From NCBI GenBank assembly GCA_964594075.1, contig CAZQKW010000011.1:1-64000 (forward strand): a DNA stretch of 64,000 nucleotides, written 5' to 3'. Below the pieces are notes generated by a model, which saw only the letters and a list, made by a program, of their open reading frames with translations, made no database searches and was not told the DNA's origin. Source of the DNA: CAZQKW01 sp964594075 (GTDB lineage: Bacteria > Desulfobacterota > WTBG01 > CAIYCZ01). The stretch's first letter is position 1. Each line of letters begins with the position of its first letter. This document shows, piece after piece, positions 1 through 8,946 of this stretch. A program made the position numbers and the translations under genes.

Positions 1-281
1 AGGACTCTTAAAAAGACTATTCTTTATGCACAACAAACCCAGAAGAAGCTATTTTCTATTGCAACGACTCTTTAGACCTCCTAAGAAACATTTCGTTAGC
101 GCTTCATTTAACAATTCGCGGGGTATGATGTCCCTATATGAAGCTGTTTTCAGGCTCAAACATTCACCCTAATAATAATCAGCACGAGAATAATCTTTTT
201 TGTTTCATTAATGGAGAGTGGATACATTTTGTTTCTTCTCTCCATTTTTTTGCAGCGTTTCTTTTTTAAAGGAGATTTCAA

Positions 282-2033
282 ATGATCGCTGGGGCAAGAA
301 ATAAAAAAACATACGGAGTCTTTGTCATTTTCCTTTTTTTTGCGCTTTTGTTTATAAGTGGGGCATGCGCAAAATTTGAAAAAGTTGGCGTTTTGTTTAT
401 TGTGCATGGCGGAATGGACACCATGCAGACCCAGTTTGTCTGGGATACAGCCATGCAGCAGTTCTCCTATGATCCGAATCATCCGGCAAACGGGGTCATT
501 CATAATGCGGCGTTGTGGAATGCAGTATTGCAACAGGACGTGGCAAAAAAATACCGCCTAAAATATGACTTTGAATATGCGCGCATAGGCGGCACTGACC
601 CCTTCCGGGAAATCAGTTTGCGCCAGTTGGCTGCAATGAAAGAGGAACTTGATAAACTCGGCGCCGGCGCGCGCCTTAGATTTGAGCTGGACTGGGCAGC
701 ATGGATGTGCGGCGATTGCATCGAGCATTACCCGTATCCGCGCAACATGTATTACCCGCCATCAGGGCAAGGGGACAAGTGCACCTACTGCGGCGAACAG
801 GAAAGCGACGGGCCCTGGAGCGGCTGCGACCCTGATCGCTACAATGTTGATGGGCCGGTGGAACGGTTACTGAAAAAGGGTGTCTCCAGAATAATTGCTA
901 TCGATTTGACGGTCGGCGGGGTGCGCTTTTCCAAAACATTTGACGTAATAGAATTAAGCAAGCAGGTTATCAATCAGTGGAACACCCAGCACAACACATC
1001 GGTTTCTCTCGTGTGGGTAAACGATTACAAAAACCTCATGGAACGTTCTTACCCCATTGCTCCCGCAGGCTGGACCATGTCTAAGGGGCTTCCAACCGAA
1101 GATGCACACGTACCGCTGGAAGGCAACCCCAACCCCCTTGCAGAAGATCTCGATCTTGCCGCGCTGCATGTGGCGGGCATTGAGGCCAATTTTTCCACTA
1201 TGGTTGATCTTAAGGACACCGGAATTATTCTGCTCAATCATGCGCTGCATGACAACAACGAAGTGTTCGATCCCAAAATTGATGATACCCTCATTATTAA
1301 TAGGAACATCAAATCCCTGCTCCTCGAGAAATATCCTGATATCAATGCCGACAATATTATTGGCGCCTATATGGGCATTAAAGACTTGAATCCGGAAAAC
1401 GGCCTTATTGAAAGAACCCGCGAAATGCGCGGCGAAGACCTTGGGTATGCATGGCTGTATGAAAGCAATAAACAACTCCCTGGCCACGAGTGGGGTTACC
1501 GGTATTGGGATGCGTTACAGTATTTAAAGGATAGGGGCATTAAACATATTGTTATCGGTTTTCCGCAGATTGTAACAGATTCGGTATTAAATCTTGTAGA
1601 GATTCATAACCAGATTGCGAAAGAAATTGGCTTTAAAAACTGGTTGTATTGGACTTCGGGCAACAATGATGCGTATCCGGGCATTGGTCATCCATTTGCC
1701 GATTACTGGGGCAACTGGGTTGATAGGATGTGTGGCACAGAACCATGCTGCTTTGAGATGGGCGGCTGCGATGACGGCAGGCCCTATCCGCCGCCGCGTC
1801 AAACCGAACTCGAAAAAAAACGTGGTGACATGGATCCCTCCCTTGCGTATGATGTCAGTGAGTATGGCCATTTAGGATATGACCCGGGTGCGGGGCTGCC
1901 GGATGCGAGTAAGCCGGTGCAGAATCAATACACCGGCACATGGGCTTTATGGACACCGCCAAATGACGACCCCCGCGTTGGCATGGTGCTGGCAAAATAT
2001 GTTTTAAAGGCCGCTCTCAATGAACTGCCGTGA
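282..2033 (+). CDS. Exported chelatase-fold-like protein
   Basis: A 583-residue protein with an N-terminal signal peptide: basic residues, a hydrophobic run at about 11-27, then a probable ACA cleavage site near residue 30. A good ribosome-binding site (aaaggag) lies just upstream. After the signal comes VGVLFIVHGG (His42-Gly43-Gly44), and near residue 435 a segment HIVIGFPQIVTDSVLNLVEIH. Both resemble the two halves of ferrochelatase/CbiK-type chelatases, whose C-terminal half carries a GF...D...E motif. A middle cysteine-rich segment (CGDC, CTYC) and a late CGTEPCC segment could bind metal. It leads a three-gene unit with two Tat-exported proteins. Family assignment is by motif only; the substrate is unknown and the protein is much larger than a standard ferrochelatase. 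Confidence 0.75.
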   Translation: MIAGARNKKTYGVFVIFLFFALLFISGACAKFEKVGVLFIVHGGMDTMQTQFVWDTAMQQFSYDPNHPANGVIHNAALWNAVLQQDVAKKYRLKYDFEYARIGGTDPFREISLRQLAAMKEELDKLGAGARLRFELDWAAWMCGDCIEHYPYPRNMYYPPSGQGDKCTYCGEQESDGPWSGCDPDRYNVDGPVERLLKKGVSRIIAIDLTVGGVRFSKTFDVIELSKQVINQWNTQHNTSVSLVWVNDYKNLMERSYPIAPAGWTMSKGLPTEDAHVPLEGNPNPLAEDLDLAALHVAGIEANFSTMVDLKDTGIILLNHALHDNNEVFDPKIDDTLIINRNIKSLLLEKYPDINADNIIGAYMGIKDLNPENGLIERTREMRGEDLGYAWLYESNKQLPGHEWGYRYWDALQYLKDRGIKHIVIGFPQIVTDSVLNLVEIHNQIAKEIGFKNWLYWTSGNNDAYPGIGHPFADYWGNWVDRMCGTEPCCFEMGGCDDGRPYPPPRQTELEKKRGDMDPSLAYDVSEYGHLGYDPGAGLPDASKPVQNQYTGTWALWTPPNDDPRVGMVLAKYVLKAALNELP

Positions 2034-2077
2034 AATATGGCGGTATGGTCCGTTTAACAGCAGATAAGGAGCTTTAC

Positions 2078-2716
2078 ATGGAAAAAGTAGACAGAAGAAC
2101 TTTTGCACAAAAGGCCTTTGGCTGGTGTGGCGTGCTCTCGGCCATAGCTGCTTTTAATTGTCGCCGCGCAAACGCAGGTTTTGCCGGCCCGGAAATAGTC
2201 GTGCCCTCCAATGCGTTTCTCAACCGCACCGACACCGGCGATGCCCTCAGATCTCTTTACTTGACCTATGATTCCACCAAACCCTATCCCCACAAATTTA
2301 ATGAAACCACCAGCAAGCATCGGCTGCGGGCGATTGAATTTTTCACCTTAAAGGGTCTGGATAAAGAATATGCAGAACATTACGTGGCCACGCAGAAGCC
2401 ACACCTCTTAAAGATTAAAGAGACAATAGAGAAGGAAAAAAATCCCGAAAAGGCTTTGACCGCTCTGTTTGACGATAATCCGCAGGCATTCCAGCTTTTT
2501 GAACGTATTGTGGTCAAACCGGGTGAACGGTGTTTTCCCTGCCCGTATAAAGGTAAAATTGCGGATTGCAGATACTGGCTGGGCACCTTTAAGGCCATTG
2601 AATGGAAAGATGTTTGCGACCGATGGTGCATCCCGACGTGGAACGGCATGGCGGAAATAATCGGTATCAAGATAAAAATAACGCCCAGCGACCAGTGTAG
2701 CGTAAAACTTGCGTAA
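2078..2716 (+). CDS. Tat-exported cysteine-containing protein, paralogue 1
   Basis: A 212-residue protein. The ATG at 2078 is preferred over an upstream in-frame start because aaggag lies 6 bases before it and the protein then opens with a twin-arginine signal (DRRTFAQKAF, hydrophobic stretch, ANA cleavage region). The C-terminal third holds a fixed pattern: RCFPCPYK, KDVCDRWCIPTWNG, and a final Cys. The next gene repeats the same pattern, so the two are paralogues. The layout CPY...C...WC...W.G...C weakly recalls the L-2-amino-thiazoline-4-carboxylic acid hydrolase-like family, but I cannot confirm this. Tat export suggests the protein folds, perhaps with a cofactor, before reaching the periplasm. 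Confidence 0.8.
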   Translation: MEKVDRRTFAQKAFGWCGVLSAIAAFNCRRANAGFAGPEIVVPSNAFLNRTDTGDALRSLYLTYDSTKPYPHKFNETTSKHRLRAIEFFTLKGLDKEYAEHYVATQKPHLLKIKETIEKEKNPEKALTALFDDNPQAFQLFERIVVKPGERCFPCPYKGKIADCRYWLGTFKAIEWKDVCDRWCIPTWNGMAEIIGIKIKITPSDQCSVKLA

Positions 2717-2737
2717 TCCCCGCAAAAGGAGAAATAT

Positions 2738-3412
2738 ATGGATGCTAAAAATTATAGCGATAGTGCATCGGTGCGGTTAACACAATCACCGCAAGGTAAA
2801 TCATCTGCCATGACCCGCAGAGACTTTGCAAAACAGGCTGTTGGCGCAGGCGCCATATCAGTGTTTGCATTGATCAGCTTGCCGCCGCTTGCCTATGCCT
2901 GGATGGATGGCAAGCTGCCGGAGCGCGATGATTTGGGCGACGCAGTCAAGGCGCTAATCAAAACCTACAGCATCACCGATCCGTATCCGCTCAAGTTTAA
3001 CGACGGGCTGGTAAAAATCCATTTGCAGAGTCTTGATTTTGCCGTCCGCAAGGGGCTTGAAAAAGAGCATGCGGAACACTTCGTCTACGTATTAGGCCCG
3101 GTTTTTGAGCGGCATATAAAACCTGCGGTGCAAAAACTGGGAAAAAATATTTTTCTCTGGGGAATCTTCGAGCGCACCGGCTGTTCTTATCAGCTCTATG
3201 AGCATATTAATATTAAAGAGGGCGAGCGGTCTTTTCCCTGCCCGTATAAAAACATCCTTGAGTATCTTAACAAAGAATACGGAACTTACCAGATTGTCTG
3301 GAATGATGTCTGCACTAAATGGTGCAGCCTAACCTGGAATGGTTATGCCAAGGTAGCTGGCGTGGAGATTAAAATTGAGCCGGGCGAAACCTGCAAAGTA
3401 TCGGTGGTCTAA
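2738..3412 (+). CDS. Tat-exported cysteine-containing protein, paralogue 2
   Basis: A 224-residue protein starting 21 bases after the previous stop, with aaaggag upstream. The twin-arginine motif TRRDFAKQAV starts near residue 28, unusually far from the N-terminus, and is followed by a hydrophobic segment ending AYA. Shared with paralogue 1 are DLGDA.KALI.TY (residues about 68-80), DPYPLKFND, RSFPCPYK, WNDVCTKWCSLTWNG and a final Cys-containing EPGETCKV. The conserved CPY, C..WC and terminal Cys residues are the likely functional core. The gene is followed by a strong terminator, so it ends the unit begun at 282. Function unknown. Confidence 0.8.
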   Translation: MDAKNYSDSASVRLTQSPQGKSSAMTRRDFAKQAVGAGAISVFALISLPPLAYAWMDGKLPERDDLGDAVKALIKTYSITDPYPLKFNDGLVKIHLQSLDFAVRKGLEKEHAEHFVYVLGPVFERHIKPAVQKLGKNIFLWGIFERTGCSYQLYEHINIKEGERSFPCPYKNILEYLNKEYGTYQIVWNDVCTKWCSLTWNGYAKVAGVEIKIEPGETCKVSVV

Positions 3413-3426
3413 ATTAATTTTGATAA

Positions 3427-3459
3427 AAAAACCCGCTGTTACACACAGCGGGTTTTTTT
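3427..3459 (+). terminator. Rho-independent terminator after the Tat-protein unit
   Basis: An 8-bp perfect stem (cccgctgt/acagcggg, 3432-3439 with 3445-3452), a 5-base loop and seven Ts. An A run on the other side means it could also serve the convergent gene ending at 3593. Confidence 0.9.
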
Positions 3460-3592
3460 ATATTTCCCAACGCGGAAAAATTATTGTGCGCATTTAATCT
3501 TGCCATAAAAGGAAATTTTGATGCGGGCTGCCCTTCCCCGCCCGCTGTATCTTAAAGAGCCTGCCGTCTGCCTACACAAAAATCACGGCCAA

Positions 3593-4834
3593 TTACCGTT
3601 TGTAAATCTTACCCAAAATATTGCCGCCCGCGCTCATGATATGTCCCTCTACAGAATCAGAAACACCCGGAAAATCGCTTTGCCAGACCAGTAAAAACGT
3701 ATTGCTTTGGGGACTATGGGCACTGCGAACAAAACGCTGATTACCCTGGCTGCTGAAGATATCTATCATGCCGCCCTCGGGCCGACCATCGGCGTCAAGC
3801 CACTGAGCAGCTATTTCCAATTGCGCGGTAATATCCTTGAAATAAAATTTATCTACTTCATTTCGGTCGCGCTCAAAAGCGATGAAGTATTTGTTCTCGC
3901 CGGGGACATACAGCGGATGGCCAATCATCTGCGCGCCGGGTGCATCAACCAGAATAAAATCCCCGGCCGGCATGGAACCATCTGCGTGCACAATTCTTCC
4001 CATAATACCCACATTATGAATGCTGTCGCGGGTATCGGTCCAACTTACCAGAAATTCGTTCTTTTTTATATTATAGGCAATGCCGTTAAAACGCTGGTCG
4101 GCATCAATGCTGTTGGCATCAGCACACATAGGGATATCATTGACCAGCATCGCGCCGTCTGCGGAAAGCAGAGCCCCGTAGATATCAGTCATGACTTCAA
4201 GCGTTCCCAGCGCCGGCAGGCTGTCCCCATGCGCTCTGAAATCCTCCCAGTTGAGAAGGTAGGTATCATTCTGCGGATTGTAGCATACCACCGGATTCAC
4301 CTGATGTCCTTCTGCCGTGCTGACCATAAATTCTTCTTGTGCAACCGCGCCGGCGCCATCTAAAATGACTCCATACACATCATTGGCTCCGTTTCTGTTG
4401 TCATTGTATGTAATAAAAAACTGATTTCTTTTGGTATTGAATGCCATGTTGTAATGGACCTGATTTGCCGGCACATCGGTAACCTTAAAGTGCTCTCCTA
4501 TAGGTTTACCGTCCGTATCCAGGATAACCCCTCGAATATTCAAATAGTCTTCGCCGAGACAGTAGATGATCATATACTGATTTTTGTTCGGGTTATGCAG
4601 CACAAGGGGCCGTAACACAATATTTTCAGTCTTCACAATCTCAACAGGCGGACCCAGCAGCTCTCCTGAAGCTGAAATTTTCTGTCCCGCGATGTAATAC
4701 TCTGCGGCTTCGCGTGTTTCGCCTGGCGCGGCAGCCCAAACAACAAAAAAAGTATTCTCCGCCGAATTATAGGCAACATCGGGAAGCGACTTTTTACGGT
4801 CATTACAGGAAATTTTAATGACATTATTTTTCAT
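3593..4834 (-). CDS. Predicted cytoplasmic beta-propeller-like repeat protein
   Basis: A 413-residue protein with no signal peptide or membrane segment. It is built from about six diverged repeats of roughly 55-65 residues. Each has a P.V.YN...N.YLV.W.D core (VAYNSAENTFFVVW, VCYNPQNDTYLLNWED, IAYNIKKNEFLVSWTD, SPQSNTFLLVWQSD) followed by a G.IL.ADG.....F hairpin. This spacing is typical of beta-propeller blades in secreted proteins, so the missing export signal is odd. The gene is convergent with the Tat-protein unit and 140 bp from the nrdG stop. No catalytic motif is visible. Confidence 0.7.
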   Translation of the reverse strand: MKNNVIKISCNDRKKSLPDVAYNSAENTFFVVWAAAPGETREAAEYYIAGQKISASGELLGPPVEIVKTENIVLRPLVLHNPNKNQYMIIYCLGEDYLNIRGVILDTDGKPIGEHFKVTDVPANQVHYNMAFNTKRNQFFITYNDNRNGANDVYGVILDGAGAVAQEEFMVSTAEGHQVNPVVCYNPQNDTYLLNWEDFRAHGDSLPALGTLEVMTDIYGALLSADGAMLVNDIPMCADANSIDADQRFNGIAYNIKKNEFLVSWTDTRDSIHNVGIMGRIVHADGSMPAGDFILVDAPGAQMIGHPLYVPGENKYFIAFERDRNEVDKFYFKDITAQLEIAAQWLDADGRPEGGMIDIFSSQGNQRFVRSAHSPQSNTFLLVWQSDFPGVSDSVEGHIMSAGGNILGKIYKR

Positions 4835-4974
4835 AATGATCGCCTGTTAATTATCACCATGTTCTGTTATCCCCCATTGCATCGGGAAAAAATTTATGCA
4901 GCGGGCATCCGGTGCGGTATAGTTAAATCACTTCACGCAAAATTTAGCTCGTGGTTACATAAACGACCAATAGA

Positions 4975-5709
4975 CTAATGCACCTGCTGGGAAATAATCT
5001 GGTTTACCATCTGCTGGTATGTTGCGAGGTCTTCATGGCGGTAGGATGCAGCAGTCCTCAAGAGGGGATCAAGGGCATGATCAGGCTTAAAATTCTGCAA
5101 GGTGAGCTTTTTAACGCCGCTCAGATCTTGTGCAACCTGGTAAATATCAGCAGGCTGGTGATAGTGGGGAATTACCGTGAAACGAAATTCATAGGGAACG
5201 GTTCCCGTGCGGATTATGTTAATGCTTTTTTTTACTGCTTCTGTTACGCCGCGCACCCCGGTAATCTGGCAATAGGCATTATCTACCAGCGGTCCTTTTA
5301 TATCCATGGCTATATAATCAACCAGCCCTTCGCATAAAAGCACCTCCAGCATTGTCGGATTGCTGCCGTTGGTATCAAGTTTGGTGAGAAACCCCTGTTC
5401 TTTGAAAGACCGCAACAGGTGCGGCAAAAACCAATGGATAGTCGGCTCTCCGCCGGAAACGCAAACGCCGTCAACCCAGCCCCGCAGCTTTCTGAGGCGC
5501 TCAACGACCTGGTCAAACGGAATGTTCTCAATGCCATCCGGATGCAGCACCAGCTCGGCATTATGGCAGTAGGCGCAGCGAAAATTACAGTGCGGCAGAA
5601 AAACCACTGCGCTAATGTTGCCCGGCCAGTCAACAAAAGAGGTTTCAATGAAACCTTTAATTGAGAAATCTTTGCAGAAACAGTCTTGTTGCAGATGCAC
5701 AATGCACAT
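4975..5709 (-). CDS. nrdG: Anaerobic ribonucleoside-triphosphate reductase activating protein
   Basis: A 244-residue radical SAM activase that installs the glycyl radical on NrdD. The [4Fe-4S] motif is CX3CX2C (Cys41, Cys45, Cys48) in CNFRCAYCHN, preceded by FVDWPGNISAVVF, which is characteristic of this family. A GGEP SAM-binding motif follows (VSGGEPT near residue 89), then DTNGS and MDIKGP. It is the last gene of an nrdD-glutaredoxin-nrdG operon, 28 bp after the small redox gene. At about 244 residues it belongs to the longer NrdG-like activases rather than the short E. coli type. The first two dozen residues add extra cysteines before the conserved core. Confidence 0.92.
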   Translation of the reverse strand: MCIVHLQQDCFCKDFSIKGFIETSFVDWPGNISAVVFLPHCNFRCAYCHNAELVLHPDGIENIPFDQVVERLRKLRGWVDGVCVSGGEPTIHWFLPHLLRSFKEQGFLTKLDTNGSNPTMLEVLLCEGLVDYIAMDIKGPLVDNAYCQITGVRGVTEAVKKSINIIRTGTVPYEFRFTVIPHYHQPADIYQVAQDLSGVKKLTLQNFKPDHALDPLLRTAASYRHEDLATYQQMVNQIISQQVH

Positions 5710-5737
5710 TGCAGATACCTGTGTCAGCGTTTCCGGA

Positions 5738-6007
5738 TCAGTTGCGGCATTGCTCCATAAGCGCCTTTATTTTCTGAGCGCTCGGTACTTCCCCGCGAAA
5801 ATCAGCAATGGTGTTTTCCTGCTGATCCTCGATAATGAAAGTCGGCGTTGCCTGCACGTTATAAAATGTCGCCTCTGCCAGACCCTCTGCAGTCTCCACA
5901 TTATAATCAAGCACGGTGTAGCCTTCTTTCTGCAGCAGGCCACTTACTTCCTTTGCTTGGGGACAACGCGGACATTTATCTTTCCAGAACAATTTAATCA
6001 CACCCAT
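5738..6007 (-). CDS. Glutaredoxin-like protein, likely electron donor to NrdD
   Basis: An 89-residue thioredoxin-fold protein. The N-terminal strand IKLFWKDKCPRC carries the CPRC redox motif (Cys12, Cys15), and the cis-proline loop reads VQATPTFII. It lies between nrdD and nrdG in the same direction with short gaps. NrdD enzymes that do not use formate draw electrons from thioredoxin/glutaredoxin-type proteins, so a dedicated NrdH-like donor is a reasonable inference. No glutathione-specific feature can be assigned from sequence alone. Confidence 0.85.
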   Translation of the reverse strand: MGVIKLFWKDKCPRCPQAKEVSGLLQKEGYTVLDYNVETAEGLAEATFYNVQATPTFIIEDQQENTIADFRGEVPSAQKIKALMEQCRN

Positions 6008-6042
6008 AATTATATCCCTTTTCTCCTACACAAGCAGGTTCA

Positions 6043-8184
6043 TCAATTTACATGTTCCTGAAAAAACCCTGGATTGCGGTTGCGGTCATGCAGTTCGCCC
6101 ACTTTTCCCTTATTCCAGCTTGATATTTTGGTGAAATACCCGGTAATTCTGGTAATGCCCTCCACGTCGCTTGAATTGCAGTCGCTGTATCCGCAGGTGG
6201 TGCTGAGACCGCGGCTGGTTCTGCCGCAGGTATTGCAGGCGGTAAATTCAGGGGAAAAGGCAATCTGGTCGTTTTGTGTCCCCTTAAAAACCTTGACCAC
6301 AAAGTTGGCGAGCGACTCCTTGGATGGCCGTGACTCGCCAAGCCAGATGTGTGTGAGCGCCCCTGCTTCAACAATGGGGTGGAAAAGCCCTTCCATGCGC
6401 ACACGCTCAATCGGGTTGACCGGAGCAGATACTGCCAGATAGGTTGAATTAGTATAATAGACCTGCCCGCTTGCGATGTTGCCCTTAACGACTTTACGCG
6501 CTTCGGCAGGAAAATCTTTTAAATCCAGTTTGGCAAACCGATAGGCAGTGCTTTCAGCCGGCGTCTGCTCCAGCACAAACCGCATACCATATTCCTCGCT
6601 CAATTTATCCGTCAACAGCTTCATGTGGGCGATTATTTTCAAGCCAAACTTAAGCGCATTTTTGGATTCGTGCAGCTCTTCGCCTAAATGAACTTTAACC
6701 AGTTCGTTAAGTCCAACCATGCCGATGAGATATGTCGCCCGCTTCATCCGCAAATAGGGCGCGCCATCCTTATTCATCGTGAGCAATGCCAGCGGGCCGC
6801 TCTCCCCCAGAGATAGCAACTTTTCTATGAATATCTTTTTTTCGACGTGCGCCTTTACCGCCAGCTCGACCATGGAGCTCAGATTGGCAAACAACTGAGC
6901 ATCGTCCCGGTTGCAGTTATAGCCCAGCCGCGGCAGATTAATAGTCACATTCTGCAGGGCGCAATAGCGCATTTTCCAGGGTTCTTTGGCATCATCATAG
7001 TCGCTGTGCTTCAGTTTGAAGCTGAGCCGGCAGCACTGGGAAATTTTAGCCGTGCTTCCGCGGTCAAACACAAAATAGGTGTTGCCCTTTTCGCTGGCAA
7101 TGTCACAGATATGCAACAGAAACTCCTCATGCCCCTCGGTCTTGAAAAATTTCTCGGTGATGTGGACCAAGGGTTTGGGGAAGAAGAACGGCCGACCAGT
7201 CCCGTCGCCTTCCTTATATACATCAAACAGCGCCCAAACAAAGCGTTGCGCTTCTTTTTCATAGGCTGCATAGGTTTTACCGGTAAACTGCCCGCCGGGG
7301 CCAATGGCCGGAACATCTTCAAAGTGCTTGGGCACTTCCCAATACAGATTGATATCAGTAAAGATAGCCTGTCCCCCCCGTGCCACTGCCTGCTGGGAAA
7401 ATTCAAAGATAAGCATCTGCGCAAGTTGCCGAACTTCACGGTCGCTCATGCCGATCAGATAGGGAGCAAAAAACAGATTCACGGCATCCCAGCCGATGGC
7501 TCCGGCAAAGTTGCTCTGAAGTGCTGCAGCAAATTTCACCATATGGGCAAGCAATACTTCCGGATGTTTAGCCGGCTTTGCCATGGATAGGGAATTGGGA
7601 AGGTTCAGTCCGAATTTTTTAATGTATTCAAGCGACTGCCCCGAACAGTAGGGCCGGTCAATGAAACCCAAGTCGTGAAGATGAATATCTCCCCGCATAT
7701 GTGCGTCGCCCACGTCTTCGGAGAAGACTTTCAGCAGCGCATATTCTTTTTTAATATTTTCAGCCAGGGTCAGATTGGTTGCTTCCGGGCCGTGCGGGAC
7801 ATTGGCATTTTCCTTATTCGGATGCAGTATGAGCTGGTCAACGTCATAAAGGGGGACGCCGAGGCGGGTATGCATCTTCCGGGCTTTTTCCAGGCCCCGT
7901 TCTATCAGTTTTGCATCAACCAGTTCTCTAATGAGCGGGGCGGTAACCCAGGAAATATTTGAGGAAATGATGATTTCCTGAACTTCTTTGCTGATCTGCT
8001 CGGCAGTATCCACGTCAACAAACGTCTCGCGCACCAGCGCATCTATAATTTTCTGCCGGTTCCATCCAGCAAGGTCTTCGCTTGAAGTTCTAACAAATAG
8101 GGCTAAGTCGGTGGTTTCATTAAACCCGTTTTCCCTAAAACTTTCCCTGTTTTTATCCACTGTGATTTCTGCAAGCGTTCCCAT
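6043..8184 (-). CDS. nrdD: Anaerobic ribonucleoside-triphosphate reductase (class III)
   Basis: A 713-residue glycyl radical enzyme that reduces ribonucleoside triphosphates to deoxyribonucleotides without oxygen. Residues about 1-100 form an ATP-cone-like allosteric region (NRQKIIDALVRE). The catalytic barrel follows, with active-site cysteines in KISQCCRLSFK. The C-terminus has the zinc site CNTCGR...CGYSDCNS and then the glycyl radical loop RITGYF. Length is typical of the family. The gene opens the operon with the glutaredoxin-like protein and nrdG. Upstream at 8244-8290 are two candidate NrdR boxes. The enzyme implies anaerobic growth; an aerobic reductase elsewhere cannot be excluded. 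Confidence 0.95.
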   Translation of the reverse strand: MGTLAEITVDKNRESFRENGFNETTDLALFVRTSSEDLAGWNRQKIIDALVRETFVDVDTAEQISKEVQEIIISSNISWVTAPLIRELVDAKLIERGLEKARKMHTRLGVPLYDVDQLILHPNKENANVPHGPEATNLTLAENIKKEYALLKVFSEDVGDAHMRGDIHLHDLGFIDRPYCSGQSLEYIKKFGLNLPNSLSMAKPAKHPEVLLAHMVKFAAALQSNFAGAIGWDAVNLFFAPYLIGMSDREVRQLAQMLIFEFSQQAVARGGQAIFTDINLYWEVPKHFEDVPAIGPGGQFTGKTYAAYEKEAQRFVWALFDVYKEGDGTGRPFFFPKPLVHITEKFFKTEGHEEFLLHICDIASEKGNTYFVFDRGSTAKISQCCRLSFKLKHSDYDDAKEPWKMRYCALQNVTINLPRLGYNCNRDDAQLFANLSSMVELAVKAHVEKKIFIEKLLSLGESGPLALLTMNKDGAPYLRMKRATYLIGMVGLNELVKVHLGEELHESKNALKFGLKIIAHMKLLTDKLSEEYGMRFVLEQTPAESTAYRFAKLDLKDFPAEARKVVKGNIASGQVYYTNSTYLAVSAPVNPIERVRMEGLFHPIVEAGALTHIWLGESRPSKESLANFVVKVFKGTQNDQIAFSPEFTACNTCGRTSRGLSTTCGYSDCNSSDVEGITRITGYFTKISSWNKGKVGELHDRNRNPGFFQEHVN

Positions 8185-8243
8185 AACGCCCCCTCCTCAA
8201 GGCTGATGTGTCAAATAAGTAATACGGAATATTGCCATAGATT

Positions 8244-8290
8244 ATATCCTATTTTGTGCAAGGATTTGTCTATACCACAACATATAGGGT
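8244..8290 (-). promoter_or_regulatory. Candidate tandem NrdR boxes upstream of nrdD
   Basis: Two 16-bp segments match the NrdR box acactatatatagtgt: 8275-8290 at 12 of 16 positions and 8244-8259 at 9 of 16. They are separated by exactly 15 bp, the usual spacing that puts both on one DNA face. The nearer box ends 59 bp before the nrdD start. The match is by eye and the weaker box is degenerate. The rest of the 300-bp gap (8185-8486) shows nothing else I can support. Confidence 0.5.
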
Positions 8291-8486
8291 CGTCAAGGAA
8301 TTTTTTGGCTAAAGCAGGAAATTTTTTTCGTCTTGCCGGAAGGCTAATTAGTCAAGTAAAAACAGCAAATTATAATTATTCGGCAGGAAATATGCGCTTG
8401 AGGCCCTGGCAATAATCCCGCTGTTGCAGAGTATACTCATGAATATTTTACAACAGCGCGTGACGATAAGACCGACCGTCTCTTCA

Positions 8487-8945
8487 TTATTTACGTAACT
8501 TATTGAATAAACTTTTAAAAAATCCTTTTCCGCGGGAAGTTTGGCTGTTTATGAATTTTTTTAGCGTGTTTCGTGCTTCTTCATTCAGGTTGACGAACAC
8601 AATGCCCACTTCAAAAATAAACTCTTCCGTTTCCTTAGCCAGGTCATACCAGCACACTTCGCCTTGAACTTTAAAAGCTTTTTCATGAGGATAGAGATAT
8701 ATTGCCAGATCCAGCCGGTTTCTGGGCGACTTCGGGCTGCCAGTAAGAATATGAACACCGTCAACCTCCACCTGTCTTGTTTCAAGGCAGATTCCGTCCA
8801 GGGACATATTTTTGCTTTTAGCTGCAAATGATTTTGGACCGGCAAGCTCCTCGTCATCAGACAAAATGGTAACCCCTACGTCAACGGCGCTCTCCAGCCG
8901 GTAAAATTTTCTCCTCTCTATCCCGCGGTATTTGACCTTGTGCAT
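8487..8945 (-). CDS. PilZ-domain c-di-GMP-binding protein
   Basis: A 152-residue protein made almost entirely of one PilZ domain. The two c-di-GMP-binding motifs are present: RxxxR (Arg12-Arg16 in RRKFYRLE) and N/DxSxxG (NMSLDG, Asn46-Gly51). The later strands (GEVCWYDL, FEVGIVFVNL) complete the barrel. The C-terminus is basic and may be an interaction tail. Its start is one base after the stop of rfaE2, so the two are surely co-transcribed. It could report c-di-GMP to a surface or motility system; the two PilY1 operons in this window are one candidate, but no direct link is visible. Confidence 0.88.
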   Translation of the reverse strand: MHKVKYRGIERRKFYRLESAVDVGVTILSDDEELAGPKSFAAKSKNMSLDGICLETRQVEVDGVHILTGSPKSPRNRLDLAIYLYPHEKAFKVQGEVCWYDLAKETEEFIFEVGIVFVNLNEEARNTLKKFINSQTSRGKGFFKSLFNKLRK

Positions 8946-8946
8946 A

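Noticed and set aside
156..533. A 125-codon minus-strand frame overlapping the first gene
   Set aside because: It overlaps a strongly supported gene with signal peptide and ribosome-binding site, and has no motif.
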